DNA of 6,485 nt from an uncultured Lactobacillus sp. (GTDB lineage Bacteria > Bacillota > Bacilli > Lactobacillales > Lactobacillaceae): assembly GCA_947252915.1 (NCBI GenBank), contig CAMXWI010000048.1:1-6485 (forward strand), in the 5' to 3' direction. A program made the position numbers and the translations under genes. The notes under the pieces were generated by a model, which saw only the letters and a program-made list of their open reading frames with translations, was not told the origin of the DNA and did no database searches. Below, piece after piece: positions 6,432 through 6,485 of the stretch; position 1 is the stretch's first letter, and the number at the start of each line of letters is the position of its first letter.

Positions 6432-6485
6432 TGAAGTGAACCCCCATAGTTGGACAAGGAGTTCCAACTATGGGGGTTTTACTAT
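6432..6485 (+). mobile_element. Probable end of an IS3-family (IS150-type) insertion sequence, with embedded hairpin
   Basis: The sequence from 6432 starts TGAAGTGAACCCCC and continues ATAGTTGGAC. This matches the general form of IS150-group terminal repeats as I remember them (TG start, a run of C, then GTTGGAC). Embedded in it is a perfect 16-bp inverted repeat, 6439-6454 against 6463-6478, with an 8-nt loop followed by TTTTACT, which would stop transcription entering from the left. Such hairpins just inside an element's end are known to shield transposase genes from outside promoters. No transposase ORF lies in the window; it would be to the right. Alternatively it is the terminator of an unseen gene, but no plus-strand gene precedes it. 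Confidence 0.45.

Overview
The window looks like a chromosomal segment from a lactic acid bacterium of the Lactobacillaceae; a Limosilactobacillus or Levilactobacillus type is plausible, but the species cannot be fixed from the sequence. The support is a cell-wall protein with a YSIRK-type signal peptide and an LPQTG sorting signal, strong GGAGG ribosome binding sites, a lactobacillus-style CorA with GMNVGG, and moderate GC by eye.

Left half, plus strand. A 30-codon leader ORF (48-140) with a good ribosome binding site overlaps the start of an NhaC-family Na+/H+ antiporter gene (137-1561) by ATGA. A perfect 16-bp hairpin terminator (1598-1645) follows, and it abuts the ribosome binding site of a CorA-family divalent-cation transporter gene (1668-2603). 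That gene carries an in-frame TAA at codon 56 and is annotated as a pseudogene. Next is a small MazG-like nucleotide pyrophosphohydrolase gene (2648-2968, TTG start). A hairpin terminator then separates it from the convergent minus-strand genes.

Right half, minus strand. The first-transcribed gene (6179-4193) encodes a large cell-wall-anchored surface protein: signal peptide, three repeats of roughly 140-160 residues, a Pro/Asp/Glu/Thr-rich wall spacer, LPQTG, a membrane helix and a positive tail. The strong ribosome binding site and TTG start are out of frame with the body by one base in an A6 run. The gene is therefore frameshifted as given, phase-variable, or affected by a sequencing error. 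A hairpin terminator follows, and only a few bases later comes the ribosome binding site of a 376-residue soluble protein of unknown function (4140-3010; tentatively DUF3114-like).

Right edge. About 235 bp of AT-rich DNA upstream of the surface gene holds its likely promoter and a small palindrome. The last ~54 bp resemble the terminal inverted repeat of an IS3-family element, with an embedded 16-bp hairpin. No transposase is visible.

Functionally, the left half is cation homeostasis (Na+/H+ exchange, Mg2+-type transport) plus nucleotide housecleaning, and the right half is a surface adhesin-like locus. No known defence system, CRISPR array, tRNA or rRNA was found. The most notable points are the early disruptions of two otherwise complete genes, the coupled leader ORF, and two terminators that abut the next gene's ribosome binding site.
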